64,000 nt of DNA from Struthio camelus (lineage: Eukaryota > Chordata > Aves > Struthioniformes > Struthionidae), in assembly GCF_040807025.1 (NCBI RefSeq), contig NC_090943.1:121223900-121287899 (forward strand). The letters run 5' to 3'. A program made the position numbers and the translations under genes. Each line of letters begins with the position of its first letter. The stretch's first letter is position 1. Shown in pieces: positions 1 through 14,500 of this stretch. The notes under the pieces are model-generated. The model saw only the letters and a list, made by a program, of their open reading frames with translations, was not told the DNA's origin and made no database searches.

Positions 1-3000
1 TGATTTAGGCCATGAACAAGTCACACCACTTTCTCTTGAGAAACTGAATAGATGGAAATGCTTTATTGAATTGTGACTGTAGAAATATTTGACGTTGACT
101 CAAAATGCAGCTCATCACAACAGAAAATTGTGGTAATAAGGCAAAAGGCCTGTGATGTCAAAGACAAGGTCAAAATAAAGTTTGCAGTGTAGACTCTTTT
201 TCCCTTTTATAATGAGCATAATCTACTGCATACCGTAGTAAGTGTATCAGAAGGGTGTAGACATTTAACTGAAGTAGGTCAGATCAGTGTAAAGGTCAGT
301 TTTAGCTTTAAGAATAGTAACTTAACTATCAAGATATATTTGACTAACTGAACAAAAGTACATTCTTATTCCTCTTGGTTCCTAAATTGCCTGTGTGTAA
401 TCTTCCCTTCAGATCTAACCTAATGGACATTAATGTCAAAGGGAGTCTGTCAGTGACATCTAGATCTTTGAAACAAACCTTGTTATGTCATGCTAAATTA
501 AGTCTTCCCGTTTTTCAACTAGGGCATTGGCCTTATTTGTTTTGTGAATACTATCTCATCTAAAGACCTGAAAAATAATAAAGGTCTAATGAATCAAATG
601 GAATAGAACAACATCGTCTTAATGTAAATAGAAAATAGAAAACTAATTCTAGTATTCTACGAAGGGAAAGAATAGAACGTGGAGGAAGGGAAAAAGACAC
701 TGCAGTATGCAGACAATTAGGATAATCTGAATAGTATATTCTTTTTTATTGGAATGATGATATGGAAAATGTGTTTTAGCAAAGCAACATTTCTGTTGTA
801 GAATATTAATCTGACATTGAGTTACATAAAATTTATATAGATATTATCAAATGCATAAAGGGTAGGTCAAAGGAAACTATGGAATTCAGAAAAGTATGAA
901 ACTAATATGAAATTTCCAAGGACCAAATGCAGAGCTGCTGTGAGAAGGCACAACTCCATTTAGTCCCATATGTGCAATACAATACTGCATTGCTGGAGAA
1001 AAGAGCCATGTGAATAATCTTTGGTTGAATTCTTAGCATACATTAACATTTAACACCACTGGCTTCCAAACAAAGACAGTATTTTATGTCTGTTCAGTGT
1101 TTATGTTAAGTGAAATACAAATGGGCTAGTTTTTGTGCTACTTCATTTTCTGTACCACAGTTCTGAAATTACTGAGACAACATGAGATTTGGCTTATTTA
1201 TGGATTTCCCAATAGTCACTATGATTGGATGAATAAGGAAGTATGAATTATTCTTGCAATTAGGCCCTGACTCTGAGACAAATAATCATTGTTTCTAATA
1301 AAGTGCATTACATATGACCTGTAGCTGCTTGATTTGGTGCACTAGTCCTCTCTAGTCTTCTAAACTAAACAAAGGTGGCTGGATCTATAGTGAGATGTTT
1401 TCACTCCAAGGAATGAATAGCATGTGCAAGGAGTGGCATTAAGTCAGGAAGTACAAGACTGCCTTTTGTATCAAAATACATCACCCTGCACGTAGCACTA
1501 CAGCACAACTACCTTAAATGAAGAGCTCCATACATCTGTGAGCTCTAAGGCTACACCACTGCCATGTCACTGATGGGATACGAGTCTTCTCTACCCGCCA
1601 CTGGCCTTCCCTTGCGCTTGTCCCCATCCTACAATGGCTCGATATCCATGAAATAAAGGAATGATGCTCTGTACTTTTCCTTGACTCATGTAACTTGTTC
1701 TTGCTTGCACATACTTTACACGCACTTGCAGCTGATAGGAAATTACCAGGCTACAGGACCAGCGTAAGTAAGTCTCAGGCAGAGGAGACGGTAGGCTGGG
1801 CGCCTGGATTTTAACATGCAGAGAAGCCAGCCTAAAAGCACTGTGCTACTGGAGCTGCTGTGTTTGTGTGAAATATATGTATATATGGCACGTTTTGAAA
1901 AAACACTTTGGCCAATTTTCCTATTCTAGTTCTATTTCATGTCATTACGTGCTACGTGCTATCCTGCTGTCTATGAAATGGATTTGGTGCCCCTTCATTT
2001 CTGGCCTCGATTTACTCTTTTCTTCTGTTGACATGAACTGATGAACAGTTGCTGCATTTCACTGGTGTGCAATTGAAATAATATATTTCCCTACGCCCCT
2101 TCAGAAATGTATTTTGGAACTTGCAAAGCTAATAGTGTCTGTAGAGCGCTTTGAAAGCCTTGCGCAAAAGGCACTACAACTATGCACAGAACTACTGTTA
2201 ATATTAATGAATCACTTAAGCCAAGAAGGAAAAGCAGGCTTCCTCTTTGGAACAACAAACAAACCACAGTGATATTTACTGAGCACTTTAAAGATGACGG
2301 TGGCTACGTAAACACTAAGAATTATTAAGGTTTCTTTGTGAAAAGGTTAACTGCATGGTGAGAAATGGTATTGCAACTTCCAAGCCCGCTGACAGGCAGA
2401 ATAAGCACCTTTTGGTTACACAGCACTGTAAGCCAGAAACAGCCCTCTCTTCAAAGGTTCTGAGAGGAAAGAAACACTCCCAACAGGAAGGCCTCCCTTC
2501 CTAAAACTCCCAAGCAGGCTGAATATTCTCGTAACTAGAGCCAGATTCAGCTTCAGTCTGAACACTGCAGAGTGAGGCTTTGCTACCAGGCACTGCTGTC
2601 CACCTGTGCATCACACATCTGCCAGCACTGAGACTGAAGAGGGAGCTACAGGCCTCTCCCTTCAACCTGTGCTAGCCCCACATTTTAAATTCTGTTTAGA
2701 AAGAAAAAAAAGCCAGTTATAGCCCAATGTTGCTCCAAAAAAAGGGTCCTGGTAACTCTGTCCTCCCAGTACTAGCATATGCTACCCATTTAGAAGAAGG
2801 CCGGCAGGGCCTCCCTATGGGAACTGGCATCCCAGATGTTCACCTGTTGCATTAGAGCCCAGGCTGCGGTAGCCAGTCATGGAGGCAACTGGAGACAGGA
2901 CTTAGAAAGTCCTACTGTAAGTGGCAGGGAGCAGACATGCATTTTCTCACAGACAGGCATAGTTCAAGAAGACACCCTCTGCTGAGTAGCTGCCTCTCTT

Positions 3001-3248
3001 GGGTGAGACCACTCTCACAAGAAAACATGCCACGTCCTGGCAGACGGAAGCAGCAGCCTGCAGCCACCTGAATGTTGCTATCTCAATTTGCTTACTCCAG
3101 CCATCACGGGGCCGCTGCTGGCTTTCCCTATCCTCTCTTCTGTGCTCTGCCATCAAGAAAAAATAGGGGACCTTAACCAACAGTGGATGCCTCTACATTT
3201 CTCTGGGAGGACGGCTTGATCATTACAACCCATCTGATATTGAGAGTA
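1..3248. other. downstream flank of ANKRD29, no gene recognised
   Basis: AT-rich sequence with only short chance open frames. I see no splice-flanked coding segment, RNA gene or recognisable transposon here. In related genomes the next gene on this side is NPC1, but no part of it was recognised. Confidence 0.4.
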
Positions 3249-5408
3249 TTTATTGCTCACTCGGCATGTCTGGCTACTGAAGACCTTATCCTCCTGCTTT
3301 ACAACTGAAAGAGCTGTTCATCTGAAGAGTGTGGTTGTTTCCAGCTGTTGATCTGAAGAAACTCAAGGGAGAAGGACCAAGCCTTCTCCAGTGTTCTTTG
3401 ATAAAGAAGTTAGAGTCTAGTCCGGTAAAATGATGTGCAACTTAAGTTCCCAATAAGGCTCTTGAGACTTCTGCATGCTCAGGATTTTGTGGAATTAAAC
3501 CTACATACCCTAAATACTATCATCCTCTCAGCACTTGCATAATTCTTTGGTTCTATACCACTTTGTCTGTAAGTTTCAGTTAGGTGCAACATTATTTTAA
3601 TTTAAAAATACAACAGTGTGAATTACTTTAACAAATAGATTTTTCTGGTGTATCCTTATATTGTCATTGGAAAACTTAAAGTTTTCCTTTCTAATGCTGA
3701 ATAGACATTCAATAGCAATCGTAGCTCGTGAGCAAAGGTATGTCCACTTCTGTTCTCTTCATCAGAACCATGATTTCTTACGTAACTTACTCACAGAAAA
3801 TAGATATGGCTAATTGGCATGGAAGTAAACTACATTAATTTGCACTAGCTCACTAATTTTCTTTTTTGACTTCCCAAAGCAAAAGCACCACAATTCAGCT
3901 GAAGCCTAGACAGACATGTTTTAAACGGGGAACATTTTACGTTCCCTCACAATCTTCTTTGTCCTCAATTTCTTAAGCAACTTTTCAGTAACTTGCCACA
4001 GTTTGGAGGCAGGTAAAGTGCCTGAATCTGTGTACTGAACTAGCATTGTATGGAACAATAATCCCTAATGTGTTTGTGGCTAACAAGACTTAGTATATAT
4101 TTATACTGCAGAAGCTACTGGGATTGATGGAGTGTGTTACAGCAACATAGTCGAAACACAGCTCCTTGCAAAACCTTAACAACTTGCACTGCCTTTCCAA
4201 CACAGGCACTAGTAACAACCATGTCTATTTTAAGCATCTCAACCACCACAAAGGCCAAAACTGCTATTGAGTTCATTTTCCATGCCTGTATTAATTAATG
4301 GGCCTGTTCTAGAGTGTGGCTACATGTAATGCTCTCACCAGCTGTTGAAATACCTGTATACTGCGCACTTCTTTATACCCAATCAGCGTCCTCAGGAACA
4401 ACCGCGTTGCATAGTGGCTGTGGATACTAAACCATAGTGTCACATATATGTGTGTGGAGAATGTACATCAGATACTTGCATAGCATCTGCACTGTCGTGT
4501 CTGACGGCCGAGTTTCTGGAGTATTTGTGCCAGTGAATGATATGCTCTGGCTGGTTTGCTCAGTAACCGGTCCTCCCTGGCGCATGGAAATGCTCATGCA
4601 AACACTGCAGGGCTGAGGATGCATCCCACAGAGCTAGTTACATGTTACAAACTGCTGCCAACTGCCCCGCTATCTCTTGCTGCACAGAGCGATAGATCCA
4701 GGTGCTACACTGAGGAGGAAACAACCTTGCTATTATTCATTTGGCAGCTTTTGGCATAATTCGTAATATTCTGGATCATTTTATGGAGCTCCATTTAGGA
4801 AGCAAAAGGTTATCAAAGCCCTGGGCTGGCAGGAGGACTTTTCCCATAGGGATATCATCAGTGGGATGTCACCTCCAGCCTCATGTGGCACTTGGGGTTT
4901 CGGAGGAATCGACAAAGCTGGCAGTGCCAGTGAAGTGAGGGCAGCACTGTGGGGCTGGTCCAGGACTGAACGAATCCAAACTGTTGTGAGATCTGGGGCG
5001 CCCCTTCGGCACGTGCCCGAGGTGCTCTCAGGGACCCCGTGCAGGTGTGCAGCCATGTTGTTAGGGAGTGCGTGTCCGAAACGGCGGGAGCCCCTGTGTG
5101 CGCGGGGATGCGCACGCCGCGGGCACGGAGGAGCTAACATTGGTGCTGGGACCGGTGGGATCCTGGAGTATCGTCAGGGCTGTAGTGCAGACACAGCTTT
5201 CAGGCCAAATCCTGCTCTCATTGCAGTCCTTCAGAGTTCAACGGTGCCAGGTGGAGTCCTTCGTGCGCGGCAACACTATGGCAAAGGTCTCCCGCGTCCG
5301 CGGGGCGTAGAGTGGAGAGGCTAATCAATTCTGCAAACTGATCCAACAAACTCTGCTCAGGCGGGCTAGGTTTACTTTCATGCTAGCGTTGGACAGGGTA
5401 CATCTCTG
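3249..5408 (-). other. ANKRD29: probable ANKRD29 3' UTR region
   Basis: No gene is seen between the ANKRD29 stop codon and the first AATAAA on the minus strand (3249-3254). An ATTAAA variant occurs earlier at 3597-3602. Either could end the transcript, and the true cleavage site is not determined by the sequence. The interval contains a CpG-dense patch at about 4990-5320, described in the findings. Confidence 0.3.
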
Positions 5409-5519
5409 TCAAACTGCATTTGCTAAAGAGCTGCATGAGCTTTTCTTCTGCTTTTCCTTTGTGCGGAGGAGTCGGAGGATGCGCTCATTTTTTGTGAGTT
5501 CTGCTGGCAGCTCATTTGC
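5409..5519 (-). CDS. ANKRD29: ANKRD29 exon 10 (residues 275-310, C-terminal cap and stop)
   Basis: This terminal exon is too short and too far from an ATG to show up as an obvious open frame. It was found by following the expected [19 protein letters not shown] segment from the end of exon 9. The acceptor is a pyrimidine-rich stretch ending TTCCAG. The frame runs 36 codons to a TGA at 5409-5411. The [13 protein letters not shown] helix caps the ankyrin stack. The tail that follows is basic and serine-rich ([16 protein letters not shown]) and differs in sequence from the shorter mammalian tail as I recall it. Confidence 0.92.
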   Translation of the reverse strand, partial: ANELPAELTKNERILRLLRTKEKQKKSSCSSLANAV

Positions 5520-8500
5520 CTGGAACAAAAAGCCTTGTGGTTAGCAAAGCTGAAAGAGTATTTTCAAACATGGTTTAAAAGCGTTAAAGCTCTGGAGAAA
5601 ACAAACAGTGCTAGACACAATAATAAAATGCCTGTTTCAATGTTATTTCCACCACCATCCTGTGCTACCGTTCTTTTAAATCAGCTCCAGTATTAGAGAA
5701 GGGCAGTGGAGATGCTTTAAAAAGTCACCTTCCTCCACAGTGTGCAAGTATCTCTTCAGTCTTCAGGATAATTCTAGCATAGGACTCCGGTGGGCAGCTT
5801 GTTTTGTGCTGACTACCTAGGCTAAATGATATCCCTTGGGCTCCCTCTGCTACAGCCACAAAATTAAAAGAGAACATTGCTGTTGATATCTGTGGGAGAT
5901 GAGGCACCTCTTTACATACCAAAGTCCATAAAAATCCAAAGAAAGATTTCTACTGCTATGAAATAGTCAGTGCTATTCTGTAGGACAGGTAATAGAACAT
6001 CAGAGAGTGTGGTCTTTTATATTTATTGAATACAGTCTTGGTAATAGAAAATACTTATAGTGAAGCTACTTCCGAAAATCAGTATTTTTGTTTCGCAAAT
6101 GCACCCTCTTGGGCTAAATGGCATGTCATTTTCCAAAACTTTCAATAGAAGAGACTTCTAACCCAAGACATTTTTATACTACACACCCTCCCTCTGCAAA
6201 AACCTTACACATTGTATGACAGTATGAAAACAAAAGGTATGACGTTAATACAATAATAAACTGCTATATTAGCGAAGTTAACTCTGCTGCCATCAGGTGG
6301 AACAATACAGAAACAACATGCACAGATTTTATATTAAATGACCAAAATATGCTTTAATATGCTGGATTACTTGCTTTACAAATTTTCATTCATCCAATCG
6401 TAAGACAGAAACAAATACCACATCATCCATTCACAACTTAACAAACCCACCTGCAAATCAAATACATGCAGCAAATAGTTTCAGTTTCTTTTAATGATTG
6501 CGAATTGTCTGCAGGAAATTTATCCTTTCCTTTATTCTGCAAAGTATTTTAATGTTCAAAATTTCTGCGAAAATGTCTTCCTCCGTGCTGTGTTTATGAA
6601 CTATTTCAGTGAATCAACAGATTTGTAATAAAATATGGGAATGATGCACGTAATTTTGAAGTCTTTTTTTTTTTATATCAGAAATGTAATCAAATTTTCT
6701 CACCAAAGGCACCCATGTATACATTTCTCTTACCTGGGCATATCCTCCTTACACATCTGTTACATGAGACACTGATAAAATTTATGACTGATCAAGAACG
6801 GCAACAGATTACTGTTTCCCTAAAATGCAATCTGGCTAGCCCATGATGAGTTATAGCTAGCCACTGCATCTGTGAGGCCAAAGGTAATTAGAGCATAGTA
6901 TTATTCCCGGTTATTCACAGACTGACATTTACGTCACACGCACCAGCATTGCCAGTGGCACTGTCTGGCACGCTTATAAATGCCTGTAAACAGAAACTAA
7001 TGGTCAGGATGATGAGTCTTCAGGAGAGATCAGGGTGCAATTGCAAACCACCACCCCAAAGGTGAAGCCTATATAAAAAGTCCGGCTCCAAAGGTTGGTG
7101 CTGTCGCCCTGCCCAGCGTGGTGAGCCAGCACGTACCTTGTTCCTCAGGCACGGGTCCGCTCCTGCCTCTAATAGCAGAGCTACCGTCTTGGCGTTGCCA
7201 CTGAGAACGGCTGCGTGGAGAGCAGTGGTCCCGTTCTGGAAAAAAGCGACAGAGACATTTGCACGATGCATGTAAAAGGAAGAAATCAGAAGGCAATGAA
7301 ACCAAAGCACCTGCAAAGAAAACATCTTTGAACAGGAGAGAAATAACATGGAAGAAATTAGGTCATTAAGGATATAGCATCTGATTATCATTTCGATAGG
7401 GTGCTGGCAGGCTAGAGGGCAGTGAAGGAGGTGATTTTAAATGCTTTAACACACATGAAGGTCAGGTCCACTTTACCAGAGTAATATTTTCTTTTAAAAT
7501 TACATTTGTCAATAGATTAGAGGTGAAGTAAACACGGCATTTGCTTCCGCCTGGCAAAACTCAGCCATTAGCAAGTGAAACAGAAGCACAAGCAGTAATG
7601 GAAACCATCTGTGCACTTTATTTCCTTTCTCTGCTGATTAATGATCTGAATGTCAGAGAGCTGGACTGTTATTTTTTTATAGCTTGGCCTTTTGTTTGCA
7701 GCTGCAGAACTGGCAGTTCAAATAAGTGTGGAAGCTATTTCATAATTGTAATTATCAACTAAGTTAACGCCACCTGCATTTTCAAGTACAGTTAGTTGCA
7801 TCTACAGAGGCTATAAAAGTGTGTGATTTATGGGTACATGAAATTAGGTCAGCTATTAAAAAGCAGTTTCCAAATGTCTACTGCTATTTTTGAAGTCACG
7901 GTATTAATTCAGAAGAAAACAAAATCAAGTAGAGAATTACTCACAACAGATCTCTTAGAATCCTATTTTGCTGACTAAATGCAATTGAGAGCAGGGTATA
8001 ATGTTAAAAACTGCATCATCAAGAGCAGTCTGTTTACTGTAGAAATAAAATCAGATGTCAGAAAGCAAAAGAGAATTCCTCGCACAACACAATGTGCGTT
8101 CTTACTCCAAAAATCAACATCACAATATTTTTTTAAAAGATTTATTTGTGTGTAGCATTAAAGGCTAAACAAGATAATTCAGGTCTCCCTTGACCTCTCC
8201 GGACTGAAGCTCTTTATTGTCTTTCAGTTGCATAGTCATAACATCAGACCCTTTGCCTTCCTGTGTTTCTGTGTAAAAAATCTAGATATTTCACTACTAA
8301 CCTTCAGCAGGCCAAGTGTGGGAGAGAATTTCAATAACTCTTCTATCACATTGTTGTATCCTTTAATGGCAGCTTTCAGTAAAGCAGTTGTACCATCCTT
8401 TAAAAGAGAGGGGAAGATAAGTTCAGGTATTACAAATGCTTTACCTGCGCTCCCCTTGGCTGGAGGGAGACACCAGCTCTGCCCCGCACCCCTGCAAGCG

Positions 8501-11500
8501 GGTTCACGGTCTTTGAGGAGGCACCTCCCCAGCATATGCTGCTGCTTTTAAAGTGTCTGGAGGATAGTTCCTCCGACAGGTGAAGGTCTCAGGGAGAAAT
8601 TAACCAGTGACCTCACGTATCATCTCCATCTCTCCTTTATAGGGACATTGCCATCCCTTATTCCAGGAGGGCCTTCCAGGAAGCTGTCCCAGAGACAAAA
8701 GGAAAGAGGGAGCCTGTGGCTTACGAGGAGTTTTACAACCTGGTGAACAGAACAAACTTCAGGGACACTGGGCCTCCATGCACACCACCTTGCGGCCTCA
8801 AAAAAAGCTAGGAAGTGTCAAGTGCAGCTACAGCACGGGAAGAAGCGCTACTCACATCCCGTGCGGCGTCTCGCTCAGCTCCCCGGAGCAGCATCACCCG
8901 AACCACTTCACTGTGACCCATCTGCGATGCAATCCACAAGGGTGCCGTCCCATCCTTCAAAAAAAGTCAGACTGCTAAGGGTTTCACCTTGAGACCCTCT
9001 ACCCTCTGGTGTTTCAGCATCAGAGTTTGCCTACTGGAATGGATGAGCTTCAATGCCTCCATAAAACCCAACTGCCATCAGAGACAGGCAAATGCAAACG
9101 CACTTCCAAAAGCATGTGGGAGCTGTATCAAGTCAGTGTATCAAGTCAGAACCTTCCCTGTTGTGGGGTTAGAGGCATCTTCGCTATTTCCTCTTGCATA
9201 GCTGCAATGCCTGAAATGTGCATTGCAGTTTGAACACTTAAAGCCCTCTTTTGCTCATCCAACTGTGCCTGAAATACATAGCGAAGCCTGAAATGTAAAG
9301 GCCAGAGGTATCCTATGTAGTTCAAACTCTAGGTGACTAGACGTGACAAAGACGCGGGTAAAGCTCAAGCCATGCATGGGCAAATTCTGGGTGCGTGCAC
9401 CTTTTAAATGGCAGAGGGGTATAGAAGCTAAGGATGATCAGCAGCTTTCAACGTGAAGGAATCTGGTAAAAATGTCCTGCTTTACAGTTATGGTGAGTAC
9501 TTCACAAATTTTAGCCTCAAGAGCTCCACTAGAAAACAAGGCAGGAGACAGTCTGGTTTGGAAAAAAAAGTTCTAGACAATCATTATTTGAGCAGAAAAA
9601 GTCAGAAAACACAGGCATTCAAAATGATTTGAACTTTGTGATGTATTTCCATCCCAAATGCAAAGGTGAGCTGAAGCATTAGAAGTATTTGTTGCTGCAG
9701 TTAGAATTTAGTTTTGTTTCTTTTGCCGCATTTTGTTTCTAAATGGCCTGATTCTCAAAACTACAAGAAGACTCCAGCACTCCTGGGGTGCCAGATTGAT
9801 TTTCATGGGCCTTTAACAAAAGGCTTCGCCTATAAGGACTTTAAAACAAAAACGAGGCCTCAAGTAGCAGGCCGTCTGCTACTGCCTTCGCGGCTTGCCT
9901 GTTTTTCTGCTCACCCTCAGCTGACTTTAGACTTGACAAGAAAAAGTAATTGGAAATATATTTCAAAAGATTTTCAGAAGAGCCTTAATAAGAAATGTCA
10001 AAAGAAAATAGCTTTTAATAAAATATTTCCACCTTGACCAAAGAAGGAATCTCTCTTGTGTAGAGATGAAGAAATGGGAATCTCTCTTGTGTAGAGATGC
10101 CAAATGAAGATTCATAGCACTTGCTAAAGCTATCCAAAACCACTGTTAAGTCAGCTCTCTGTTTTCTATGGGCTAGCGATTTAATCCACCGGAAGAAGCA
10201 AACAAGATATAGATAGAATATAATCTTTGATATAGTCTAGATTTCTGTTTTTCTGATTTTGTGAAAGGGCAAATGTACATCCTGAGATCACTGAGGTTCA
10301 GTCTTCACAAATGGTGAATAGGATCTTTGCCCACTCTTGCATCAATTCTCCATAAATGATCTCACTGAACTCACTGACTGACCTCATTCCAGCAAATATC
10401 ATGTTAATACAATGAGTTCTCTTTGTGATTTAAAAATAACATTGAAAGAGCCTCTTGTATACAGAACGTGTGACAGTAGTGTGATGGCAAAAACTGTCCC
10501 TCGCCAACATACAGTGTCTTCCCTGTCAGTTAAGTTGACAGTTGATTACTTTTCAAATCTTCCTCCACCAGAGGGCTCCAGCAAATAGGAAGAGGAACGC
10601 TGAAAAAGCTTATAAAAACTTGGAAAATACCTGAGACCCATGACACAATTAAATCTGCATGAAGAAGCCCTGTACAAATCCATGGTTCTATTTATGCAAA
10701 AAAAAAAAAAAAGCAGCTCTCTTTTATCCACAGTGAAGTTTATAAGAGCAGTTCTTATTTTCAGGTATGAATGAAAAGAAGCAGAAATGTTGAGCTACTA
10801 GTGTTGAACAACACCATTGTTATCATTAACTACCCTTAATAGTATTGCTATTACCATCTACTACACAACCACAGAGGAGTTAAAAAAAAAAAAAAACCAC
10901 TGTAGGAAAGAGTGACCATCTTGGAGAACTCAGCCTAAAGAGAAGAAAGATGATGGAGATGATGGTGAGCTCACACTGACGAATGTCAGCTTCTCTCCCT
11001 TAAACAAACAACATTTATTAGGCAGGTTTATCCAACAGTATGGAATATTTGTATGGAGTAGATGAGATTTCTGTCCATTTTAATGTTGATATATAATGCA
11101 AAAGAGATACTACATTGTACTAAGAGGTCATGTAAACAGCTATTAGGGCACAGAGACAAGCCAGGAAGCAAATAAGCCCAGGGGATGAAGCAGTTTCTGG
11201 CCGTCTAATGATCAGAAGAGTTCAAGAAGTACTTTTTTTCTCTTGTCCTTCTGCCCATCCAGCAGACCTGCAGACCATTACATTCCTAGAATAAACAATG
11301 TTAAATACCCCATCTGTTTTTAAACTATGTTTATTTCCTTATTTTTCGCAAGTTACTAGATATGAACTATGTCTCATTATGCCCAACGGTCCCAAACATG
11401 CCTTCACTGAAATTGATGCTATTCCTTCTCTTACCGATTAACTAAAGACACTGCTTTGTGGCTTTGAATCTCATAATATTTGCTGCTGTCTTGGAAAGGG

Positions 11501-14500
11501 CCAAATTAAGGCAGGAGTTGAGATGTCCCTTGAATTCCCACTGCAGCTCTCAGGCTGCTGGGTGTCCACACCTCTGCTGTGCTGCCCATCAGCCCACTAG
11601 CACCAGTGCACCAACTGAAATCTTGCTAATAAGAGACTGCGTGCTTGACTTACTCTACAATCTCTGTAGGTTTACTGGCTTACATATATGTGTGAGTGCA
11701 TACCATCTGTAAAGAAAAAAACATTAATTTTCAGATTATTTTGGACCTGCCAAGCCATTCAGACTAAAGCCTCCTGGGACACAGGCTAAAACACAGCGTA
11801 AAATTCATTGGCCGTCAATCTTCTTGCTTTGTTTTGGAGTTAGGGAAGCAAAGCAGCACAGCCTGCACCAGGCTTCAGACACTGCCCAGAGCTCTGTCTA
11901 GACGAAACGATGACAAAAGAATGCCAACACCACTCCGCAAAGGCCTGTCGCAATGTCAGAAAGAACAGAAGAAGGTTAAATACTGAGAGAAATGACATTG
12001 CCAGGGAAGAAGCTCATCAAAAGCTTCACTATTCAGTCTTGTGACAGCTGTGATAAAGGGCCTGCACACAGAGAACTGGTGCCATCTGAGATGTTCCCAG
12101 GTATCAGAAGCAACCCCATGGGACTGGGAGATAGGACACAAGACCGAAGGGGACCTGGTACCCTGCTGGAGCAGCAGGAGGAGACATACAGCGTAGATAC
12201 ATATGGTCAGGCAAGTGAATTAAGCCCTCAAATTCACAAGAACAAGATGGAGAGAAGACCTGGACAGCTATGACGAAACAGAAGCATGAATTCCTATCTG
12301 GAGCTCTGAAGCTAGGGCCAGCCCTGTATTCAACCTAACATGACTTAGAAAAAATTTCTACAGCAGTAACAGCATTGTAGTTTGTAACTGGCAGCAACAG
12401 AGTCATCTGGCATAGAAACTGCTGCTGAGGCTGACATTCCTTATGACCAACATCCCACCTTTGAACAAAGGATGAATTTTTTGGTCAGTAAGAGACTGAA
12501 GTCCATCCAACCATTACTTCACTAGTTCATTGGGTTAAAATGTTCCGTTTGTTTAGGAAATGTTTCAGATTACAGGGAGCCCAAATACAACATCCACATA
12601 TAAATGCCACCGACTTATCCAGGCATAATCTTAGCAGAGATTGGCAGTACTTGGAGGCAAACTAAGCCTAGACTACTGGAGATGAAACAGAGCCAGAAAG
12701 AGCATTCATACAATGTAGAGTCTTTGCCTCAGCTAAGATTTAAAAATGCATTATGAAATGAAACACTGTATTATAGAAATTGTATTAGAGATCGAAAAAA
12801 TACTCTTAGAAAGATTTAGCTGGTGCATTATAATTACAGAATTTTAAATGGTTATCGAACAGAATGCAGTTCTTACAGTGACGCGGGCTAAACTGGTTGA
12901 GTTCCCCCAGCTTTACTTTGATCTACTCTACAGGCATTAAATCATACAGTGACCTACGCTCCTATATTGTTTTTAGACTATATTAATTAAGAGCTCCTAA
13001 CAGTACTTCTGTGTCTTCATCTAGGCAAAGTCAGGGAGACAGTGTGGAGGCAGCCTACGAGCAACTGAAGCATCAGTCCAGGGAGTAGCTGCCAACTTCC
13101 CTCCCTGCCAGCACGGCTCTGGTGATAGATAGGAGGAGGAAGATGCAGCAGGACAAAGGCTTTTGTTGGGGCTCACAAATCCCTAATACAGTTTCCTTAT
13201 GCTAAAGGAGCAGCAGAGAAACTACGCAGACCTAAAGGAACCACTGAACTCATACAGATCAATCTCTGCTGCCTGGCTCTGAGTTGTCAGGCTCTTTGCG
13301 GTGGAGGAAAGAAATTACTGAAAATAACTGGTGAAGTTGGTCACATGCCATATTGTCCTCTGTTATTAGAGCCCTCACATTTTATTTGACTCACCTTTTT
13401 CCTGCCTACTGATTTCTTAGCTGCTGCAATCAGTGATGACAGCCATCTGGCAGATGCAGGCAACTGACTGCAAGAACAAGACCTTATCCTCTCAATTTAA
13501 AATGTGCAGTGACGTCTCAGGGCAGCTACCTTGCCTGCAGGGTTTCAGCAGCCCAGAGGGGAGGCTCTCTCAGGGTAAGCAAAGGTTCCTGGGACGCCCC
13601 ATGTCTAACCAGATATTTCCAAGTGCCAAGAGTTTTTAAGTTAGATGGGCAACTCCCACATCTGCCTACTCAAAGCAGCACCTAAATGTGCTGTTTGAGC
13701 CCTGAGTTTAGATTCACGAGTAACCAAACAGTTAAGGATCCCTTTTTTCGAAACCAAGAAAGCTTTTACACGTGTCTCTGTAGACCACGTATGCTTATGT
13801 ATCCCTTATTTAGTTTAAAATACAGGAAGTCTCTTTTGTCTTAATACATCAACAAGATACAGCAACGCAAGGGGAATCTAGCTCTTAGTGCAAGGACCTC
13901 TGAATCAGCCCCAAATCTAGCGCATACGTTAACATTTAATGTTCAAATGGCAGGCCCACTACCTATAGAGGAGCTGGTTTTGTGCTTACAGTTGCTACTT
14001 GTCTTATGCGTTTGCAGGATCAGGCCAACTAGAGTAACTAACTGCAAACAGGGATAGCAAAGCTTTTCACGTACATCAGGTTCTTCCAGAGATGAAGGTA
14101 CGACTCATGCCTGAGTTTCAGGGTGCATGTGGATGATATAAAGTAAAACTAAAAAAGTAAAACTAAAAGTAAAAAAAGAGAAGGTTTCATCAAAGATTAA
14201 CTTTGATTCTGAAGCTGATGCTGTATAATTTCAGTATACTGAATCTGGCACTGTCTCTCCCTGGAGTTCCCAGACAGGAGTTTCAGGAGAACCCCAGGAC
14301 CTTGTGGGCTGCGGGCACATTCACAGGGAAGTTGACACAATAGGAGCAGATCAGTAGTTGGGAGAGCTAGCGCAAGGCCCCTACATCAACACTATATGCA
14401 GCCTGAGGGTTTTATTTTGATTTAGCCTGGTCTCATGGCCCAAACGTCCATTGTGCGTGTAGTTCAAAGCTGTCCAAAGGACGTGTCAGAGGTTTGATCC

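Noticed and set aside
4781-5324. Overlapping open frames on both strands downstream of ANKRD29
   Set aside because: Explained by the CpG-dense composition of the patch, and no protein signature is seen. The patch itself is kept as a finding.
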